From contig CM068547.1 in the NCBI GenBank assembly GCA_035048495.1, forward strand, positions 27,721,913-27,785,912: DNA of 64,000 nt, in the 5' to 3' direction. The stretch's first letter is position 1. The number at the start of each line of letters is the position of its first letter. Made by a program: the position numbers and the translations under genes. Positions 56,901 to 64,000 of this stretch are shown in pieces. The stretch is from Euptelea pleiosperma. Lineage: Eukaryota; Streptophyta; Magnoliopsida; Ranunculales; Eupteleaceae. Under the pieces are notes generated by a model. The model was not told the DNA's origin, ran no database searches, and saw nothing but the letters and a program-made list of their open reading frames with translations.

Positions 56901-57059
56901 CAAAACTAACTTCCACAAGTCCAAATTCAGTCATGAAAGTTTTAATAGGTAGAGAATACCTAGCTTGTACGCTGTCCATACAAGTTCAGATTTCCACCAT
57001 CTGATCTACATTTTGATCTAAGGGCCAAAATTCAATCTGGACCCTTTCCTTGATATCTC
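53965..57059. other. Intergenic, partly LTR-like
   Basis: CAAGGTCGAATCCACAGGGATTG at about 54752 is a phrase often seen in LTRs of plant Gypsy elements, so 54650-56600 may include a decayed LTR. No coding domain was recognised. Open frames of 60-95 codons here lack any family signal. Confidence 0.4.
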
Positions 57060-57934
57060 AAAATTCGCGATGTATTAGCCAAAAGTAGGCCCATATGCAT
57101 GGTTCCATGGGAGACCTCTACCCGCGTATGGAATTAGTTCCCCAATATCCGGTCCAGATCATAGAGATCTGGACCCTTAATTTATGGCCATCGGATGATC
57201 TTCTAATATCTCCAGATTTAGCCATTTGGCACCAGATTTGGTCCCGTATGCATAGTCCCATGGGGGAGTAATATGTGCGTATGGGATTAGTTCCCCAAGA
57301 TCTGGTCTAGATCAGAGAAATCTAGACCCTTGATGTTCAGCCTTTGGATGCTCTTTTGATCTGTAGATCTGGCCACTTGGCACCAGATCGGGTCCCATAT
57401 GCATGGTCCCATGGGGGAGTAGTATGTGCGTATGGGATTAGCTCCCCAAGATCTGGTCCAGATCAGAGAGATTTGGACCCTTGATTTCTGGCCACGGATG
57501 GTCCTCTGATATCTCCAGATCTTGTCCCATACGCATGGTCCCATGGGGGAGTAGTATGTGCGTACAGGATTAGTTTCTGAAGATGGGCCCTAGATCAGGG
57601 AGATTTGTGCCTTTGATTCTTGGCCTTTGGATTTCTCAAAGATCGAACGGTTGAAAATCAGATCTAACCCCAAGGTTCGATCCTCATGGGGAACTTTACC
57701 TTTGTATGGTCTTGGTTTCTGAAGATGGACCCCAGATCAGGGAGAACTAGGCCCTTTAATCCTTAGTTGTCTGATTTTACCATGATCAGATGGGTGAAAA
57801 TCAAATCGAACCCCATGGTTGCAATCCTCATGGGGGACTTTCCATGCATATGGTATTAGTTTTTTAAGATGTGCCCCAGATCAGGGAGATCTGGGCCCTT
57901 GATTCTTAGTCATTGGATTTCTCAAAGCTCGACC
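57060..57934. repeat. Six degenerate tandem units of 130-160 bp
   Basis: Each unit contains a CCATGGG(G)GAG or CTCATGGGG word (near 57105, 57260, 57408, 57541, 57692 and 57829), then a GATTAGTT..., a CCAGATCA(G)GGAGAT and a CCCTTGATT landmark. The array ends where duplication copy B begins. Confidence 0.8.
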
Positions 57935-57983
57935 TGGACCCCAAGACCAGCAAGGCAAAGCAGCCACTGGACAAAGAGATGTT

Positions 57984-59481
57984 TGTTGGAAAATACATTG
58001 TAATAAAGTGTGTGAGATACACCATATCATCTTTGGTGTATCTCATCACAGATTCTCTCTATGGTTGTCGAAAGATTAGGATAATATCTTAAATTAGATC
58101 TATTAGATTATTTCCATCTTTGGATGTATATTCTCCGCGATTGTCTGGTAATCATCATTACCCACCATCAAATTTTCTTTCTCATACTACACCATGGCTG
58201 CTACGGAGATCGTACTCCGCCATTAATCATCGCTTTCACCGGAAATACCATCCATCACCATAGATCCTCATCTACTATCACCGCCCGACCATCTTCTTTA
58301 TTATTGGTATTCATCTAAGCACATATTCCAAAGCACCCTGCCTACATCATCAATATCCAAATGGTGCAGAAGATAAGCAGTTTGACAGATGGAGCACAAC
58401 TTGGGGGGGCAACAGTTTTCCATGTTGTTTAGTCTCTACAAACACCCAAAAAAAAAGATAAACAAAAAAGGAAGAAGATGAAGATGTGGCCCACACAGTT
58501 GTTGTTGCCATTGCCACATCCACCATTCATCTCGCCGAATAGACTGTCCTTGCCACCATTTGTCGTCGTGAATCGGCATCTCCAGGCTCCCTCGTTTAGG
58601 ATTTTAGAAACCCATTAGATCAACCCTATTTGCCCATTTTGTTATGTCGGCTAAAACACAACACAAAAAAAAAACAAAAGAAAAAAATGAGAGTTTTTTT
58701 TGGGCTACTCTCCACTTGACTCAAGTGCTTGAGTTAAAAAAAAGGATTTGCTTGATAGGCCTCCGAGGATTCATAAAGCCCAAGTATGTGGAGCAAGATG
58801 GCTACAACCTCTTGCTTGGCCCAAGATAGACCCAACTTTTGTTGGCTCAAGCACCAAAAAGAGTGATTTGCTTGTAGACTTTTTAAAGCCCAAGTCCAGT
58901 GAGGTCTAGAAGCCGCTTACACACTATTACTCGATAAGCTTCTGAGACTCATGATCAAGTCCAAGCCTGTGAGGCACACAGATGCCCACACACATTTTGG
59001 CCCAATGGGGCCTTTTTCTTGATCAAAATTCGACGGGTTCCGGTCTAGCATAAATCGAATATTTTTTGGGACAAAATCCCAAATGACCATCATGGATCAC
59101 CATTCTAGCTAGCAACCACATTCCTTCACTAGCAAACACAAACATTAAGGCTTTATCAAGGCAATTCAAAATGGCGATAGCATTCTTCGACAACACTCAA
59201 TTTGAGCAAACTCACGACGATCGTCGATTCCCGTTCCCCATGAGTTTGAGGGAGAATATTAAAGAATACATTGTAATAAAGTGTGTGAAATACACCATAT
59301 CATCTTGGTATATCTCATCACAGATTCTCTGCGGTTGTCAAGATTCGGAAGATTAGGATAATATAGTAGATTAGATCTGTTAGATTTATTTCCATCTTCA
59401 AATCTTGTTTATTTCTATTCAAACCTTTGGTTAGTTAATGTAATTCACTGAAGTTATTTCAATAAAATCAAAACTTCTTCA
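57984..59481 (+). mobile_element. Non-autonomous LTR element interrupting duplication copy B
   Basis: It starts TGTTGGAAAATACATTG and ends ATCAAAACTTCTTCA. The flanks ATGTT (57979-57983) and ACGTT (59482-59486) agree at four of five bases, and copy A shows the uninterrupted site. The 3' LTR is about 225 bp (59257-59481), preceded by a GAGTTTGAGGGAGA purine tract. The left LTR keeps only its first ~138 bp (57984-58121), so its end and the primer site are deleted. No gag or pol was recognised. Confidence 0.88.
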
Positions 59482-62106
59482 ACGTTAACCCACTAGGACA
59501 TCCACAGCATGGCTTGAAGCATGCCGCGACCTCTAATTAGCTAAGTACCATGCTCAAGATGAATTAATTAGATAAATCAGTCTCAATGTTGTGCTGATTA
59601 AGACAAACTTGGGATGTATTATTTCTAAAAACCTCCATTGCAATTGTGTGTAGAACATGATCTTTCTAGCATTGATATGGAACTGTTACTCAGGCACCAT
59701 TATTCCATTTTGAGACCAAATACACTAATACACACATATAAAGAGCTTATCATAATACGTCATGGACTGTGTTTTAAAACCCCAAAACTTGACTCGACTC
59801 TAAAGCTAATTTGGTTGAGTTGTCTTGATGACTCACGAGTCGACTCAGCAAGTCAATAAATTATTAGAATGCATGAAAAATATGTGTATTAAAACCATGC
59901 AGTTGACTTGACTTGGCTGAGTTTCAAGTCAACTCGTATAGTAATAAAACCACGATCACAGATTATCCCATTGTCAATGTTACATGGAACAAAACTCTTA
60001 GAAGACATGCATGCAATTAGATTAGGAAAGTTAGCTATTAGCAAAAATGGATCATCCTGGGATTTTCATTATGGTGATCAGTGCTTATTCTATAGTGAAT
60101 GCATAGATGACTCAAAGTGCCAAGTCTATCAATGTACTGACATGGTAAAATCTTAGAGTGTATGGGTGAATTACTTTTGGCGCGCGGTTTGGAGGACTAC
60201 TGAGCCAAAACCTAATGGTTGTGATGCATGGTTCCATGCCAGGAAGGGCAATGCTGGGGGACGATCACGGGAGGGGAATTGAAGTGTTAATTAGTAGAAA
60301 TCGTAGGGATCACAAGTCCAAACATGAAAGGAGTTAATGGCGACAAGTATCTGGTGCCTAAGGCTGAATAAGGCGGGGGGGCGGGGGGAGACAAGATCAC
60401 ATGGAGACCTAGTGGGGATACTGTTCATATGAGGTAAGAGTTCACATTGTGGATGACATGGAGGCATATATAGGGAATGAGGAGAAAAATTGAAGCAAAA
60501 ATACATTCAAAATAAAATGTGTTGGATAGGATGCTCAATGCATGGGTTGTTTCTTCTTTCCAAGTAAGATCAAACAATTTTAGTTGAATGATGTGCCATG
60601 TCATGAGGTTTCTTGGCACTAGCTAATGAGTTATTCAGACTTCAATATCCATGTGCTAACACATTTCGATATATGGAAGTGATCTCGCGTGCGTAGATCC
60701 CAATAACGTCCAAATGGCTTAGTTGCGCATGTGAAGGGGAATATGCATGGGATGGGTAACCATATATCAATGAGGTAAGCAAATTGTAATTAAAAGAAAG
60801 TATATGTGCATTAAAAATTAAGAATGTGGGCTCCAATCACCAGAATCTGCTACTCGAGCTAGTGACATGTACGTGGTCCCCAAGGCTCTGCAAATCCGTA
60901 AATCACACTCTCTTCGATCGATTTCAATAATGAAAATGTGGGCAATTCAGGGTTAACACAGTGACAATCCGTAAATCAAACTCGAGCTAGTGCCTCGTAA
61001 TTCCGTTTAATTTACACTAATTAAGCCTCTATTGAACTTCTAGGATTGTGTTCCCTTGATACAAATTGATCATGTGTTTTTACATGGGGAGAATCCAAGT
61101 TGCCATAATAAGGAAGATGGGATATATTTTACTCATGTTGAACAACATAGTTAAATGAGAAACTAAGTATACTTAGTTTCTTGAAGGGAGGGGAAGAGAG
61201 AGTCTAGGAAGGTCTGCTATAATAAGACATAAAAGGAGCATGCCCCCACCACCCCCACACCCACCCACCCCAAGTGCATTCCACTTTTAGAATGTTTTTA
61301 GCTAAATTATAAGAAAGTGCTGAAGATTTGTGATATCAAAACGTCCTTCCACTTTGGGTAAGTTCCTTCTTTTTTCTTTGTTATTCAATGCTGGATTTGA
61401 TCTCTGATAAAACATCCTTTGTCAGAGCATGAGAAGCATATGGGCTTCCTTTTTAGGAAATTATATGGTGTTGGTGTCAATGGGGTGGTGATTTGGTGTC
61501 TTCCACTATGTTTTGTTGGGCAGCTGTGTTTGGCAACACCATCTAATGGGTATGTCACGACTTGTGTCCCCCATTTTCTTGTGTTTCTATGCAGAAAATC
61601 TGGAACAAACAACAACAACAACATGATATCTTTGCTACTTAATGTGTTGTGCTAGCTGCTGTATATATATGCAGCTCATGAACATATCCATGCATAGTTC
61701 TATTGAAACTTTTCAGGCCATGAAACTAGGTGTGTCAATGATATCCATCTACCCAAAAAACCCTAACCTGATTAATAATCAAGTTGGGTCAAGGTACTGT
61801 GGTGTTTAAAACCCAGCTGGTAATCAGGTCTGGTATACCCATTGCACCCCTACATGGGTCGGGTAACAATATATACTGATCATGCATTTGCAACATACCC
61901 AAAAATTTCAGTATTGATCAGTAAGTGGATTGCCTCCACTTACACAATATATGTTTTATTTACTAAGAAGATAATCATGGGAATGATTGCAACATAAGTT
62001 TTATAATTATTCAATGCCAATATCTTCAAGAGGGATAGCTTAAGATATGTTAAAAACACCTTGGGCATCCTCTCAACTTCATTTGCAGGCTTAAGTGGTA
62101 TCTTGG

Positions 62107-63842
<1,736 letters not shown>

Positions 63843-64000
63843 GTAATGTATTATCTCTAAATATTTCTAAAACAAAATTTGTTTTTTGATAAGAAAAATC
63901 ACTTAAAGTCTCCATATTGAGGTTCTAGACTCCAATCTCAGTGAAACTCACCAACTCAATGAGTTGAGTCAACCTAGTATTGAGTCATGGAATTACAATC

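Overview
The window is nuclear DNA of a flowering plant: a large, repeat-rich genome with few genes. GT-AG introns, AT-rich intergenic DNA, Ty1/Copia relics and hundreds of short inverted-repeat elements all point that way. The style of the repeats suggests a magnoliid or similar lineage, but this is an impression and was not tested. No operons, CRISPR arrays, rRNA genes or convincing tRNA genes were seen.

Four protein-coding loci can be supported. (1) The first two coding exons of an ALG14-like gene (subunit of the UDP-GlcNAc transferase of N-glycosylation) lie on the minus strand at 1695-2061; no later exons were found to the left. (2) An intronless 294-residue basic, Ser-rich protein with an OCTOPUS-like N-terminal Cys/His motif lies on the minus strand at 14959-15843. 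It has a 9-codon upstream ORF and a transposon in its upstream region. (3) A complete eight-exon VAN3-binding-protein/FORKED-like gene (50122-52632, +, 404 residues) encodes an auxin-canalisation domain followed by a PH-like domain. (4) A second, truncated-by-window copy of that gene starts at 62107. Genes 3 and 4 lie in a tandem segmental duplication with a period of about 12 kb.

The rest is mostly transposable elements, often nested. From 1 to about 39 kb, miniature inverted-repeat elements dominate. Family M1 has a ~300-bp near-palindromic core with a G-box at each end, carried inside several different terminal inverted repeats; the clearest copies have 9-bp target duplications. Family M2 is 200-400 bp, begins and ends CCAAGG/CCATGG, is full of AACGG/CCGTT motifs and makes 6-bp target duplications. 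A third style (M3), Tourist-like, hAT-like and Mutator-like elements, and a tiny LTR element with 85-bp LTRs are also present. From 41.7 to 45 kb there is a decayed Copia pol fragment, its polypurine tract and a minus-strand LTR element; a relative of the latter interrupts duplication copy B at 57984-59481. Local tandem arrays occur at 32619-34940, 45690-46100 and 57060-57930, and a very long (CT)n tract lies in an intron of copy B.

I did not find a new multi-gene system. The strongest candidates for something undescribed are family M2 with its 6-bp target duplications and family M1 with one G-box core in several terminal-repeat contexts.
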